A stretch of 64,000 nt of DNA from Citrus sinensis (GCF_022201045.2 NC_068558.1:5609501-5673500); one strand, 5' to 3'. Shown: positions 11,358 to 24,927, counted from the first letter of the stretch. Notes: a model not told the origin generated them from the letters alone. A program made the numbers and translations.

Positions 11358-12323
11358 AAATTAGAGACAGTCAGAGATGAATCGTTTTTTTGGAAAGGTA
11401 GCTGGGAACGGAACGCTCTTGATAAAGAGTATCTATTCCTCACGAAGAGTCTCTTATACCTTTAATGACCCTGTAATCTTATTTAAAAGCCCACTGACTA
11501 CTTTAAGATGTTGGCCGTTGATTAAAGAAAATTGGGCTGTTTTAGTGGCTGTAGAAAAACGATATTACATCGCACGGCCAATTTTTTACCGCGTGATTCC
11601 AAGGCGAGAAACTTTCTTTTTTTTGAAAAGGTGTCAGAAATAAAAATATCTTTACCAAAAACTGATTAAATTCTTTTTCTACAGACCCATACAGGCCAGG
11701 GCATTTGGGGATATGAAGAAGAAACAGAAAGTTTCAAACGATCAAAACTAGTGACATTTTGCCACGTGGCTTGCGTCCAAAAAGTAACCAGTAATTTAAA
11801 GAAAAAGAAACCATTTTTATTTTTAAATTGGTATTCAATAGCGCGTTAAGAAGAATCACAAAGCCGGAATTCAGGAACGGGACAATTCCTTGACCCGGTT
11901 TTGAGACATGGTTCAACTACAAGTCCACAAGCTAATACAACTTTGCTGTGGATTTCCTTCAGTTGCAGACCTCCAGGCTGAATCATTTCATTGGATTTAT
12001 CATTTATTTTTTTAGTTCTTCGATAAATAAGATGGTTTATTTATCTAGTTCGATAATGATAAGTTGTACACATAAGAACTCACTATCTTGTCGATGACTG
12101 GAGAAGATGGAATTTTTTTTTTTTTTTTAACGAAAATAGCGACTTCCGTTTATCTTTGTTTAAAATAGTAAATTAATACTTATGAAAAAATAATAAATTA
12201 ATATAGCATGGGCTTTTGTTTGTTTTCTAATATGTAACTCTTACTTTAGATTTTAATTGATATTCAATAATTACTTGATATGTTTGATTATATTGAATAT
12301 TATAACGTTATTATTTTTAAATG
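11358..12323. other. Upstream DNA of the GT8 gene, no gene seen
   Basis: Beyond the TATA box the sequence becomes increasingly AT-rich. Short open frames on both strands have no recognisable content. It may hold distal promoter elements of the GT8 gene. Confidence 0.4.
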
Positions 12324-12500
12324 AGTAATGTTATACATCTTAATTTTTTTTATTTAAAAAAATTATATCAAATGATATAATATTTATCAATTAGCTGATG
12401 AGATAATACATTTAATTCACTTAGATTTATAAAAAATTATTAGCCACTCAATTAATAACACATCATTTGAGATAAAAAAAATTAAGATGTCTATCGTTAC
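12324..12500. mobile_element. MITE-like short inverted-repeat element
   Basis: The left end GTAATGTTATACATCTTAAT and the right end, read inward on the other strand, GTAACGATAGACATCTTAAT match at 17 of 20 bases, followed by T runs. The 177-bp body is AT-rich and non-coding. No convincing target duplication is visible, so the superfamily is left open. Confidence 0.6.
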
Positions 12501-12719
12501 TTTTTTAAAATACTTTAAAGTTTTAGAATTTGATTCTAAGTTTTAAAATAAAATCAATTGTAAATCAGATTTTGAAAATATCTAACTTTAGTGATCCTCG
12601 TACTTAAGGAAATAGTGTCGTTCCAAAATTCAAAGAGATATCTATTACGATTTGAAAATGTATGGACTAGTTTGTATTTATTGTAAACTCTAGTAATACT
12701 TATGTAATCCAATAAAAAT

Positions 12720-12935
12720 CAAGGGTTATGATATATTTATAAGATTATGATATAAAATCTATATTTCAATTGTAGTGTATGTGTCATTCATTTATTGGTG
12801 TATTTAATAAAATTATTTTATAAATAATAATATAAAAAATCATCTATTAGTCTATTACCCATATAACAATGATTGATTGATAATATATTATTTGGATGTA
12901 AATTTTATATCATAATTTTATAAATATATCATTTG
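12720..12935. mobile_element. MITE-like inverted-repeat element
   Basis: The left end contains ATGATATATTTATAAGATTA and the inward-read right end ATGATATATTTATAAAATTA. The near-identical arms continue through TGATATAAAAT for roughly 40 bases. The 216-bp element is non-coding. Exact borders and target duplication are unclear. Confidence 0.6.
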
Positions 12936-14562
12936 TTAAAAAAGAAAAAAAAAATAGAACTAAGATTCACTATTAACATGGAATGAAAGTCTCGTTAATG
13001 AGTAGTCAAGTAGAAGATATTTTTATCAAGGGCCCCTACGTGTCAAGTGGCGGTCAACCACGGTATCATGTAGCCCATGTGGCGTCTGAATAGACGAGTT
13101 ACAGTCGAAGGCTTTTTGATGTTTCTTTCTAATTGGCTTTTGATAATGCTAAAGAATTATTTAAACATCGATTACTCAAACTCAGAAATCAGTTCAAAGG
13201 AACTAGTAATAAATTAATGTCACCTTACGCATTCAACTATTACTAGTCACTTTTGCTTGCGTGTATCATCTGATCATACTGATTATTGATTAACAACCGT
13301 CCAGTCCGAACTCGCTAAGTAAACTGGATAATCATATTTTCACGTCTCTGTCGTGAAAGAAGCAGCATTCACCTGTAACCATTTTTGTATTGATTAACGG
13401 CATCTTGCTGTACATTACACATATCCTTTGTACGTACTTGTACTCTCATCATCAATCTATATTATTATAATACAATTAAAAGTTTTTTTTTTTAAATTCT
13501 TCCAAAATTGCAAAATTCACGCTAGGATAACAATAAGCAAACGGCGGTTACCTTTATACCTTAAACTTGCACAACTTAAAAAGAAAAATTATCTGGTGTA
13601 ATTCAGTATATTTGGACTTGACGTGGCAGGGAGGTTGGTTTGGACGCAATGCACTAAAATAAGATTCTACCCACCGCTCAATGCTAGCAATAAGAGTCAA
13701 CTTGTGCCTAAATTTATACCTTCACCAGTTTGTGCGATGCCAAATGCAGTCCTTCACCAGTATGTGCGATGTCAAATGCTGTGCGATGAGGCAGATGCCT
13801 CGGCCTGGGAAAGATGCTGGCGGAAATGTTATTAAATTGTAAATTAAGTTGACATTGTCATTATCGAATAAATTAACATGAATTGTTATCTTTGGCTTAG
13901 TACGAAACGGCGTGCTTTTAGCTGTCAATGAATTGCCATTGCCGAGCAGGAAGTAAGCTTTGTAAGTGGGAGTGTTACCTGGGGATAATATGTCCCCACA
14001 AACTACAAATTTTTATTTTAATTTATGTTGCCAAATGTGACTACTCCAGCCTAGTATTACTTTTCTTTTTAATAGGGAAGTATAATTTTCATTTTGTTAA
14101 ATGCTTGTTCAGTATTTATATTTTAATTTAAGTGCTTGTTTAGTTTATATATCTTTTAAAGAATTTCAAAATACTCCTATAATTAAAAATGTTATATTTT
14201 TACCTTTATTTTTTTTCCTTTTATAATTATACCCTTCCAAAACTATTCTTGACATTAATTAATTTATATATAAAAAATGTTAATTAGTAGATTAATCAAT
14301 AAATATTAGTATGAAAGAACTAGTACTTTTTATACATTATATCACAATCTTACTAGTAATTATTTTATAAAAAAAATTAATTTATCAAATTAATCTTAAA
14401 AATAAATAATTATATATAAAAGTTTTTGTAAATTTTTATATTACTTTTAGGATTAATTTGACAAATTATCAGTTTTTTTCTTTTCATTGATATCCCCAAG
14501 AATATTGTTGCAATAGTATTATTGTAAAAAGAAAAAAAAAGTTAGGATAGAGTATAACATAC
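12936..14562. other. Intergenic stretch, no gene recognised
   Basis: It is mostly AT-rich. A 27-base imperfect direct repeat (CCTTCACCAGT...GTGCGATG...CAAATGC) occurs at about 13720-13778 inside a 70-codon open frame (13623-13835) of unknown meaning. No exon structure was found. Confidence 0.4.
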
Positions 14563-14565
14563 TTA

Positions 14566-14839
14566 GGGTGCGTTTGGGATTGAGGTGTTGTAGCTTTTAA
14601 GCTACAGTTGCTGTGAAAAAAAAAACTGTAATTATGAAACAAAAGTTAATAAAATATAGTAAATATAAATTTTAAATAATAATTTTGATAAAATTATTAA
14701 AGATATAATAAATTTTATATTATACAAGTGAAAAATCATATCAACATATCTTAAAAACTACAGCAGCTAGTGTTTACCAAACACTTTAGTGCTGTAGCTT
14801 TTAAGCTACAACTGCCCAACCTCAATCCCAAACACACCC
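14566..14839. mobile_element. Tourist-like (PIF/Harbinger) MITE, copy 1
   Basis: The 274-bp element starts GGGTGCGTTTGGGATTGAGG and, read inward from the other end, GGGTGTGTTTGGGATTGAGG. It is flanked by TTA on both sides (14563-14565 and 14840-14842), the target duplication of PIF/Harbinger elements. A second copy lies in opposite orientation at 41618-41889 in a PRMT7 intron. It encodes nothing. Confidence 0.88.
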
Positions 14840-14842
14840 TTA

Positions 14843-17762
14843 ATAGTAGAGGTATATTGAAGTATTTTTTTAAAATATAGAAACTAAACGAGTACTTAAC
14901 TCAAAATATAGAGATTAAACGAATATTTACCTTTTCATTCATTCAAGCGAATATATTTACGTAATTTTTTTTCTTTCAAAACATAATAATAGGGGTTACG
15001 GTTATCTTTCTGTGAATCATAAAATTGATCTAAGGGATTACGATAAATTAAAGAAAATAAAAATAAAACGCATGTATGGAATATACGTGCAATGATAAAA
15101 TATGTTATTGACCGGATGGGGACGGTGGGGTGCCTCTTCAGACAACCCAGAGGAGGACTCAGCATTCAAATTTGAAATTTGTTTCCAAGCTCAATGCGTG
15201 CAATTGTACGTAGTTGAAGTTTGTAGTCAGCAGTGGTTGTATGGTAGGTTAGGCCACGAGTATACGAGTGGTTCAATTCTAATGCGTCTAATTGACCAAG
15301 ACCACTTTTTTGTGTTGGCTAATTCTATCCCCAGTCAGTGGAGTCTGGACAGACTAGTGGCACCCTCTTCTAACTTGATGGTACTCGTTAGTCGTTACAA
15401 CTTTCACGTGGGTACCCTATCAAAAAAAAAAAAAAAACACTTTCACGTGGGTACACTGCTGGAGGTGAGGTTTTTTTTTGGTTTTGGGGAGGGATTCAAT
15501 GCGGCAAGAAATATCTTGGGAATTTTCGGCGAGTGCACTCCTGTTTAGTTGATCATTGCCACATCATTCGCAGAGAAATTGGAATTGTCAATGGGAGGTT
15601 CAAATGTTAATTTTGGTGTTTGGTAAATTTTAAAAATTTATTTTGGGCTTTGATAAGAATATTTTATCTTACAGTAAATTTTAAAAAGTAGTAAAAGAGT
15701 AATTTTTTTTAACATTAAAATTACGGTATCAATACCGTGATAAATATAAATTTTAGTAAATTACACATAAGACTAATAAATAGAAAATAAAATAAAGAAT
15801 ATAATATAAAAGTGATAAATTAGTGTTAATTTACTTGTTTTACCTTTCGTTTATAAGTTTTGTTTACCAATAATATATCAATTTACTATTCATATGTCAA
15901 AATCTAAAAATCTATATAGTAGTTCTAATGTTATACCTTGAACCGCTCGACCATCTCTCCTACACAATGATTATGATCGAGATATGTGAATAGTAGGTTG
16001 TTCATATTCGATTGGTAGATGAGTACGTACAATCAAATTCATTCTAATTAGAAAAATAAAAAATCTTTCAACAAACAAAAAAAATAAATTCCTTTGAGTT
16101 TTGGGAAAAAGGATAGCCCCTGATTTTTCAATTTTGGGTACTCATTTGATCTTATTAGATATAGGTGATTTTCTTCTAGTATTCAAAGCTCTTTATTTTG
16201 TGGCGTGAAGGCATAATTTGTTATTTAATTTCATAAAAATTAAAATCACCTACTTATTTTAACGAGGTGATGGGGCACTAGCCATCTTTAATTTTCTATT
16301 ATTTGACTATTTCTACCAATTTCAGTTTCCACTTCTCAAGGTTTGTTTCTTATGTTCAAAAAAAATAAGTATAAAATAAAATATAAATTTTGTAAATGAA
16401 TATTTCATTTAAACAATTTTATATTTAATTATGGCATTGATGCTGTGGTTTTCAATCACAGATTCACAGCATCATAGAAATTTTCTTTTTGTTTTTTAAA
16501 TCTAATTTTCAAAATCATTTTATCCTTTAATAAAATTCTATGTGTATATATATGTGTGTGTATCCTTACATTTATTACATTCTATATAAATTTGTTCTTA
16601 TTTAATAATGGAATATTAAATATTTCTTTTATCAATTAGTTGTTAGACAACAAAATAAAAGAAATCAAATTAACAAAGTAAAAACATACACACACACTTA
16701 CTCTGTGTAATTTTTTGATCATATAATAAATGATACTAAAAAGAAAGTTATATGTATTTTAATAATTTACATTTTCACAATTAATTATTTCTATAATATA
16801 ACTAATAATAATTACTTTGAAAGGTATGACAATAGCAAAGTGACCCTTACTATTACATGATTATTCCAGACGTTTATATAATAAAAACTTACAAAACAAG
16901 AGACTACATATTGAGAGTATCAGCGAATTTCTCGTAAACTTAACAAGAATCGTGACATTTATTCCCCAACTCACTTGATTTTATCTTATACTAAGTTGGG
17001 CATGTCTCACCGTCTATGCTTTTGCCCTACAAGAAACATTTTCTATGTACGTTGTTGCTGAAATTTGTAAAGATGCCTTAGACTACAATAAATTAGAAAT
17101 TGAGATTTTGTTTCTTTCCCTAAATAAAATTCTCCCAATGCCAGGAATACGAATATGCGAGAATAAAACATTAATTTATTTTTTTTTTGTCTTAACCACG
17201 AGGTATCCTGGAGAGGGCCCAACTATGGGAGGCACCTTTAAACCCGTACCACAATCCAGACCAGAAGTCCCCACGAGATATCCAATAAAACATCAATTTG
17301 GAAAGGCAAGTGCGAGATAATCAAGTTGTTAAAGTTATTTGTCTTAAAACCGACTTCTTCGAATATTCCTGAATTATGGAATACGAAATAATTCACCTTG
17401 CAAAAACAAATAATTTATTGGATAAATTTTCATGAATTAATACTGAAACTTTTCTCGGAGGAATGAATGAGCAATGGAAACTTTTACTCTCGTGTAAATA
17501 TTTATTTGTAAATGGAAAAAAAAAAAATCTCAGCTATATTGGGTGCAAGTGCAACCGTGCAAACTTTCAAGCTAAAACTCTCCAAAAGTTTCTAGTTGTA
17601 ATATCAGAAAATTTTCCCACGCCTCTATGCGACTTACAAGGAAAATTTCTCTAGTGAAGAGAAAATTTTGAGTTGGTTAAGCTAAAGAAGTGTCTTAGGC
17701 ATGGTGGTAATATATTGTACTTAAGTCCGATCTTATACCTACATTTATACGGTAATGTATTG
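14843..17762. other. AT-rich intergenic stretch, no gene recognised
   Basis: A 148-codon plus-strand open frame (15102-15548) includes an internal direct repeat around a poly-A run (two TTTCACGTGGGTAC copies at about 15402 and 15441). It has no recognisable domain and is probably chance. A small GATGCTGTG hairpin sits at about 16439-16473. Nothing else is supported. Confidence 0.4.
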
Positions 17763-18095
17763 TTAATCATTCTCAATCGTAATAATACATGTTATTAATT
17801 TCAATAAAAATAAAATAAAAATGGAGTGACTGCAACAAGCCATCAACAACTGGTTCTTGCCTTTTGGCGTTTTCTTGTGCATGTGTAATAACCTTTTTTT
17901 TTCAACGTCTGATAACTCCCAAGTCCTTAATTCGGTGGGAGAAGAAATAACAAGTTTATCTTTGGCAAGTAGATATGGTCGGCTAAATATTTTTGCTATG
18001 AATCTTTTAATAGAGTCAATGGTCTCAAAAGTATACGCGGTGCTCATTGCCGTACACTCAATTTCTATTCTCGCAAGTCGCAACCACCAAGTCAA
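17763..18095 (-). CDS. Unassigned 110-codon open frame, doubtful
   Basis: A minus-strand open frame includes SSPTELRTWELSDVEKKRLL and a Lys-rich segment, with a hydrophobic tail. It matches no family I know. No introns, neighbours or promoter elements support it, and it sits in a transposon-rich area. It could be a fragment of a decayed gene or chance. Confidence 0.15.
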   Translation of the reverse strand: MTWWLRLARIEIECTAMSTAYTFETIDSIKRFIAKIFSRPYLLAKDKLVISSPTELRTWELSDVEKKRLLHMHKKTPKGKNQLLMACCSHSIFILFLLKLITCIITIEND

Positions 18096-19132
18096 AGTGA
18101 TAGATTAGACACGTGGAGAAGCAAGTTGCTGTGGCTTCATTAAATATATCCCAAAAAGCTTTTCATAATATCTTTCTGATTTTTCATTACGTCCTAAGTT
18201 ATGAATTATGTTTTTTTTTGTTTAAGTAATACTGGATTTCTTAATAGATATTCAAATAATTTCTTCTCAAGTGTTATATGACATGTGTCTATCAGTTGAT
18301 TAATGTTGTAATTTTTAAAATTATTTGTTATTCTATCTCGCTGTCTATTTGAGATTGTAAAGAAAATTTAAAAATTGTGACAACACTTGAGACATGTGAA
18401 ACGCTAGAGAAAGGTAAGATGTATGGACGGATTTGAGAAAGAACCGCATAATATGACAAATGTGTACTAGCGTTGTACGAGAATTGCAGACCAAATGGGC
18501 CCTTATTTTATTTTTTATATTTTTTTCTCTCAAGCATTGGGCTTTTATCCTGTCAAGTCCAACACTTTGAATTCCCTATTTACCTCGGCAAGACGAAGTT
18601 AATTAAAAATATATATATATATTATTTTTTTATTATACCGAAAATTTTTAAAATTTTAAAATAATTTTTTATTACATAATTTCTATCTCCATAATTTTAA
18701 AATATAATATACTTTTAAAAATTATTTTCTAATTAATTTTAAATACAAATATAAGTTATAAAATAGTGTAAATGCAAATTTTATTAAAATAATATTTTAT
18801 TAAAATTTTAAATATTTTTTTTTTCAAAATAAAAAAAAATTATTTGACAAAAAAAATTATTTTTAGTTAATTAAATAATTTTAATTGAAGGAGATTTTAT
18901 AAAAAATTAAAAAGAGATGTCAAAACTCAAAAGAACTATTCCTCTGGAAGGTGCGTGCGATGCATAAAAAGTCCAATAATTTGAATTTCCTCCACAGAAC
19001 AGGCTCCCCACATGTTTTGGCCTTTTGGGCTGCAGCTCCGCTGTGACTAATAATTAAGGCAACGACAATAATAGCTTTGGGCCTCTTAGCCCCTAGGTCG
19101 AGGCAAAATCAAATCATGAACGAAACACTTAA
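18096..19132. other. AT-rich intergenic stretch, no gene recognised
   Basis: Long A and T runs and TA-rich sequence, with no open frame of note and no clear terminal repeats. Confidence 0.45.
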
Positions 19133-19975
19133 ATAATGTTATGAGAAATTATCAATCATATATTTTTAAATTATTTTATTATAAAATAATATTATAATAC
19201 TTTTAAATTTTATTATTCATTCATTATAAATTTATATTCTTTATTGCTCATCCACCAAATCGTTAGTTTTTGTTAGAAAGTGATGACATCACGAGGGTAA
19301 TTTAGACACTTAACATACTAAATAAAAAATAAAAGAGAAATTATCAGACATCGACCTTAAGTTTATTGTGTTATAAAGAATACTACAAATATTTGAATTT
19401 ATTCAATTTTCACCTTAAGTTTGTAATTTATATTAACCAACCATCAAAATGTTAACTGTCGTTTATAATTAAATTAATGACGTCAAAAGAATAATTTATA
19501 CATTTAACATGCTAAATATAAAATAAAATAATAGTTTAAAATATAAAAATATTTTATCTTCACAAATTTGCATAATCAAAATAAGTCCACAAATTATCCT
19601 AAACCTTAACTCATAAACACCCAATCAATCCATTCCTTAAATTCGACTTTATAGTTCAATAAAGATAAATGTTATTTTATTAATTATGGTGCTAAAAGAA
19701 AAGGGCCTTTGAATTCAGTCACAAAATGGTAATTTTACTTAAGTATTGTAAACTATTACAATGATGGTAAGGTTTTGGTGGACAATTGATAGAAATTATA
19801 AAATAAACTCAAATTTTTGTAATTGTTTTTTATACTAGTTTAAACTAGGGTATATGGTTGATAATTTTCCAACTTCATTTTATGTTCAATTAAGTTTCAA
19901 GGTAAAATTATTAATTTACAATAATTTTGTTAATTTTCTAATGGAAACTAACGATTTGGTGGCAGAATAATGTGA
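19133..19975. repeat. Nested inverted repeats, probably decayed MITEs
   Basis: GAGAAATTATCAATCATATA near 19141 is matched in inverse near 19870 (GGAAAATTATCAACCATATA). CCACCAAATCGTTAGTTTTT near 19254 is matched in inverse near 19950. A further related start (GAGAAATTATCAGACATCGA) lies at about 19335, and a diverged direct copy of the segment around TGATGACATCACGAGGG recurs near 19475. The picture fits overlapping or nested Mutator-like MITEs without preserved target duplications. Confidence 0.45.
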
Positions 19976-20607
19976 GTGACTGAATGACACAATTGAAAGT
20001 GTTTTAGCATTCTTATTAACACGAAAATCTAAGAGTATGTCACTGAAAATTTCCATAATTTTAATTTGACCTGTTCATTTTACCGGATTGTGCATAGTTT
20101 TTCCTTTGAAGGCATATATTCTTGACTCTTCGGATGGAATTACTGCATGGAACTTTTCAATAGGCATTTGAAATTTTCTTTTCTTTTATTTTTTATTTTT
20201 TGGGAGAGGGGATTCATTTTTACTCTTTTAATTGTAAAGATTTCCAGTTACTTGGTTCTAATAAACACAAGACTGAATATTGATCCAGGCCTGCAGTATT
20301 GATTTACTTCATGAGCAGGTGCACACACTTGACGCTACTCCTATGCTAACATTTTCAGTAAACTTTAATTTCAGTGGCTAGTTGATTTCTCTGTAAGCTT
20401 TGTCCATGTCTGACTGATTATAATTCAGCCAAAAAAAAAAAAAAGCAAAATCGTATCCACTTAGAAGTACAATAATTGAGTTCGATCTGAGTACTTGTAG
20501 CTAGCTAGCTCGATGGTGAATGACCAGAAATTAAATGACTTAAAAGATCCTGACCTGAAAGTGAACGGGCACACACGGCACGACAGGAAACGAGTGGATA
20601 GATAGTT

Positions 20608-20958
20608 TTAAAGCGATATCAGAGTGAGAGTATGGAAATCATGTTCATCGGATTGTGTGGGCGTTAGCGTTACCCTCTCGCAAACAAGCCGAAGTGCTCG
20701 TTGCCATCTGCTGCCAAGACTATGATTACTGCTAGCAGGTGGCCCTGAATCAAAAGCAATCTGACCCAGTTGAAATACAAAGAGCCTGGATGCATATACC
20801 AAGTCAATGTAGGCTTGGCGCACAAGCCTGAAGCTGAAGCAGAATTTCAGCACTAACGGGCATACCAAGCCGGCGAGTATTGCTGGACATATGCTGTGAG
20901 ACGTCGCTGCTGATGACAACAGTTTGAGCTTCGCCAGCGCCACCATGTGCAGCCCCAT
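20608..20958 (-). CDS. Hypothetical 116-residue protein, low support
   Basis: The minus-strand open frame begins MGLHMVALAKLKLLSSAATS and has a hydrophobic N-terminal half (CPAILAGLVCPLVLKFCF) and a polar C-terminal half. It is less AT-rich than its surroundings, which argues mildly for coding. I recognise no family, and no flanking exon or TATA box is convincing. It may be a small lineage-specific gene, the remnant of one, or chance. Confidence 0.25.
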   Translation of the reverse strand: MGLHMVALAKLKLLSSAATSHSICPAILAGLVCPLVLKFCFSFRLVRQAYIDLVYASRLFVFQLGQIAFDSGPPASSNHSLGSRWQRALRLVCERVTLTPTQSDEHDFHTLTLISL

Positions 20959-21795
20959 TTAGTAGTTAGACCTTTTTAATTATGAATCAGCAGGAGATTT
21001 CGGACGAAATTTACTTTCTGGTTTTAGCGATTTACAGAAGCAGATCGATTATGCTCATTTTTGTGTCCAAGTGATCAGTGTACTAAAATATCATCAGAAT
21101 ATCTATAGAATTAGGGTTTTGAGGCTGTTTTTAACTTTTGCACATATACATTAATATCCCAATCATCTTATCCATATTAATTTGACAAAAATGACCCACG
21201 TGATGACAAGAGTATTTTATGTGTCGCTCGGGATGTAGGGTTAAATGATTAAGAGTATATGTGTGTGTGTTATATATATAAGTAAAATTTTGATTTCGTA
21301 TAAATTGGACAGATGGCATATCATCAGAAACTTTTCTCACGAGACGGTTCCTTTTGGGAGGAAAACAAAAAAAGGAAATAAAAAACAATATGCGGAAAGT
21401 CATTCTTTACCGCCGCCGCAAGGTTATAAAGGTAATTAAAAGCAATGTTTAACGCTGTCTTGTAACTTAGCTTGGATGAGACCATTTTACTTTCTTTGAA
21501 CATTGAATCCAACTTTTGCAAGTGTAGTAGGTTTATACATTTACAAGTGACCCGAGTCGAGAGTAAATAGAAACTGCGTGACGTGGTACAGGATAATTGG
21601 TTTATCTGCTACTCAATCAGGTTAAAGAAAACAATGGCAATCTGTGGGGTGGGGTCGAGTGGAAACTGCTGGGAAGTTTCGTACTCTTTGTTATTTGCAA
21701 AGGGTTATCTCTCTATTTTTTGCTGTTTGACAATGACCAAACCGAAGACAATACTAATGGTGGCGATTTCAATAACTATAATGATAATGATAATG

Positions 21796-21936
21796 GGGTC
21801 CAGCTATGGTGACACAGTTGTATGGTATTACAACTGAATCCAGTTTTTGTATTTAATTCTGATGATAACTGTGGGCTAAATTTAATGGTTGGATTCAGCT
21901 GTGGTACCATACAACTGTGGTACCACAGCTTTGCCC
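21796..21936. mobile_element. Mutator-like MITE (9-bp TSD)
   Basis: The arms are GGGTCCAGCTATGGTGACAC at the left and GGGCAAAGCTGTGGTACCAC read inward from the right. They continue similar for about 45 bases (CAGTTGTATGGTA). The 9-bp direct repeat ATGATAATG flanks the element at 21787-21795 and 21937-21945, as expected for Mutator-like transposition. The left copy lies in a run of similar TAATGA units, so it is slightly less certain. A relative lies at 31383-31528. Confidence 0.75.
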
Positions 21937-22554
21937 ATGATAATGATAGTCACCACACCACACACATCGTGATTCCTGATCTGGGATCCAATGGCCCATT
22001 TCTGTTTATGTCACTAAAGCACTTATCAACATCAATGGGCGCATATTTTTCATTTATGATGTGGCCCATACATATGGCACTTGCTACTTCAGAAATTAAT
22101 CAAGACTTTCCTTAATAATTTTATTGTAGTACAGTTTGAAAATCGACCCTTATTAGAGGGAAATTTATTCTACTCCAAATGCGATGAGACAAGTAGACTC
22201 CTACTAGGAGAGGAGTTGAGTCCCAATAATACCATGCACACAAAAAAATAATTATATATCTTGAAGTCAAGAACGGTTATTAGTCGGATTAGCACTTAAT
22301 CCATCCAATCTACGTATAGTGGGGGATAAGCCAGTTTGGTTTTGCAGATTTGCTCCATTTTCAATTTTTTTTTAATAAATTATATATCTCCAATTATATA
22401 ACATTCTTATGTGTGGGAAATAAATACGAGAAATTCACAAACATAAAACTTGTTCATGAAAACAATAATTGCAAAAATTCACCAATTTAGTTTCACTCTT
22501 AAAGACTAAATAGATATCCCATTGGCATTTAGCAAATATCCAAATAACAAAATG

Positions 22555-23451
22555 TAAGGATTGCAACAATCTCTACAGGGACAGGGACCCTTGGGGATTT
22601 TTCTTATTCGGGGAGGGTATGAAAATAATTTTATACCAAATTTCTTATTCAGAGAAGGGACGAGGATGAGGTGGAATCTTCATCCTCTCTCCTTTTCCCC
22701 CATTTCCTTATATTAATTTTTAATTTTGATTTTATTTATAGAATTATTAATAAACGAATCATGAAATTTAAATTATAAAATATTAAATATTAGTATAAAT
22801 AACAAATATCAAAATATTTTATACAAATCTGTTATAAAAATTTCGAGCCTACTTAACTAGTTATAATCCTGAATTACTATTCGAGCAAACCTTATTCTAA
22901 AGGCCTTGGCCCAAAATAATTTAAAATTATGAGTAATATTGCTCATATTATTTTTATTATTTTAGATTTGAAACATGAAGTTATCTCTCAATTTGTCACA
23001 TTCCTTGAGGAAGAATAGGAGGAGCATGAGGTATAAGAGTAAATGTTTTTATTAAAATATTAATTTCAATATTTATACCCATTTCATTTATTTCATTATT
23101 GATATAAAAATAATTTCTTTTTATTATAGGATTATAAAAATTGACGAAGATAATTATTCTGATGATTAGTATTTTGTAATGTGATTTTTGTAATTGATTA
23201 ATATTAGTGTAAGATATGTTGTCAAACCTTGCTTTTGTTTAAATTTTTATTTTAATATGACTAAATCAAGTTCAAAAATTAAAAATATATCAGTTATTCG
23301 AGGATTAAGGATCCCCTCTTATTATTCGAGGAGGGGACGATGATTCTCTCAAGCAATTCTGATGGGGACGGGGAGGGGATCTAGATATATGGAGAATATC
23401 AGTGATGGGTGCCGAGATGTCAGTCCCCTCCCCTTCCTATTGCCATCCTTA
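22555..23451. mobile_element. Non-autonomous hAT-like element (8-bp TSD)
   Basis: The ends are TAAGGATTGCAA at the left and TAAGGATGGCAA read inward from the right, followed by G-rich subterminal segments (GGGACAGGGACCC; GGGGAGGGGAC). Identical 8-bp flanks ACAAAATG occur at 22547-22554 and 23452-23459. The 897-bp interior is AT-rich and non-coding. Ends, subterminal repeats and duplication all fit hAT. Confidence 0.85.
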
Positions 23452-23699
23452 ACAAAATGTCAAAAAGAAGAAAGGCGAAAATATTAGCATTTTCTTTCTA
23501 GTGAGTGCTTTAGAGGTCTCGGTGCGACAATGGTTTTGTGTTCATGCTATTATATATATATATTTTTTAATTTTGCCAACCCTAGTCGAATGGTTAATTT
23601 TATTTTTAATTTTGTGTTCGGTAAGTAATTAAACATGAGTAATAATACAAGTACAACCATGAATAATTTTACCAGGCTACCTTCAGCATCAAGCAAATC

Positions 23700-24927
23700 T
23701 AGGGCTGGCAATAGGCACCGCCCACAGCGGGTTTGCCATTACCAAACCCACCCGCAACCCGCAGCGAATTTTAATTTTTTAAGAAAACTCATCCGCTGCA
23801 AGTTTTGACAATTACCAAATCTACAATGGTATCCAGTGGAATTTTTTTTTTACGTGTTTGTACATTTAAAATCACAAATGTTCAATATATAAATTTACAA
23901 TAATAACATACTCAATTTTAAATTTAACCAATGTAAATGAAAATTTTAAATTTCAACATTAAACCAACACAAATTCTCAAATTTAAGTGTAAAATACACA
24001 AATCCATTAAAAAAAAATCAAAAACTAGTATTTAAAAATAACAATTACATTTCATATTATCATTCAACACAAATTCCAAGAAAAGATTTTCATTTTATTC
24101 ACCACCATTAGCACCCATCCAACATGATGCCTACAATAATGATTAAGATTAATATTTTCCAAAGAATAATACTTTTCAAATATTAATATGAAGAAAAAAA
24201 TTATAATAATGAAATAATTCATACATTAAGTTAAAGAAAAATAGTTCATAAAATTTTATAATAAGTATATAATAATCCATGAATTAAGTTAAATAAATTT
24301 AGTGTCTTACCTCATCAACAATATATTCATTTTCAGAGAATTTGTTATTTCCTACTTTATTAGAAGATTCTGCATTTACAAGTAACAAGTATATCAAGAA
24401 AAAAGATAGATGATTATAAGTTTGTAATGTATAATAGATATTATATTATATTGAAGTAAAAATGCATTTTCATATCATTAAATTCAGTACATAACTTTGA
24501 GCACACATTAAAGCCTTCAACGTCTTTGGATGAAGTCTACTACGATGTTATTTTCATATCATTAAATTCAGCACATAACTAATTTTGAGCACACATTAAA
24601 GCCTTCGACGTCTTTGGATGAAGTCTACTACAATGTTATCTGACACTTTACATAATTGCATTATTTTCTTTGTATATTTTTTAGATTTAAAATTTTTTCA
24701 TTAAAATTAAATTAAAAATATTTAAATAAACCTTGAGGGTTTGGCGAATATCAGTACAAGTATCTGACAGTTATTAAGATAATACCAAATCCACCCGCAT
24801 CCAAGTGTGGGTTTTAATTTATAATATTAAATTTACCCACAACCCGCAAAATTATCTGCAACGGACAGATTTTTACAGGCAGATTTGAACGAATTTACGA
24901 ATTTAGGGGCACAATTGTCATCCCAAC
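23700..24927. mobile_element. Non-autonomous hAT-like element with internal duplication
   Basis: The left end is TAGGGCTGGCAATAGGC with ACCCACCCGCAACCCGC subterminal repeats. The right end carries the complementary pattern (CCACCCGCATCC, ACCCGCAAAA) and ends ATTGTCATCCCAAC. The flanks AGCAAATC (23692-23699) and CGCAAATC (24928-24935) agree at 7 of 8 bases. A segment of about 85 bases is duplicated in tandem at 24468-24641. No transposase reading frame remains. Confidence 0.7.
24468..24641. repeat. Tandem duplication inside the hAT-like element
   Basis: Two head-to-tail copies share TCATATCATTAAATTCAG and ACACATTAAAGCCTTC. They differ by a few substitutions and a small insertion. Confidence 0.85.

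Noticed and set aside
15102-15548. 148-codon plus-strand open frame
   Set aside because: It includes a poly-Lys tract from a poly-A run and a direct repeat, with no recognisable domain and no gene structure.
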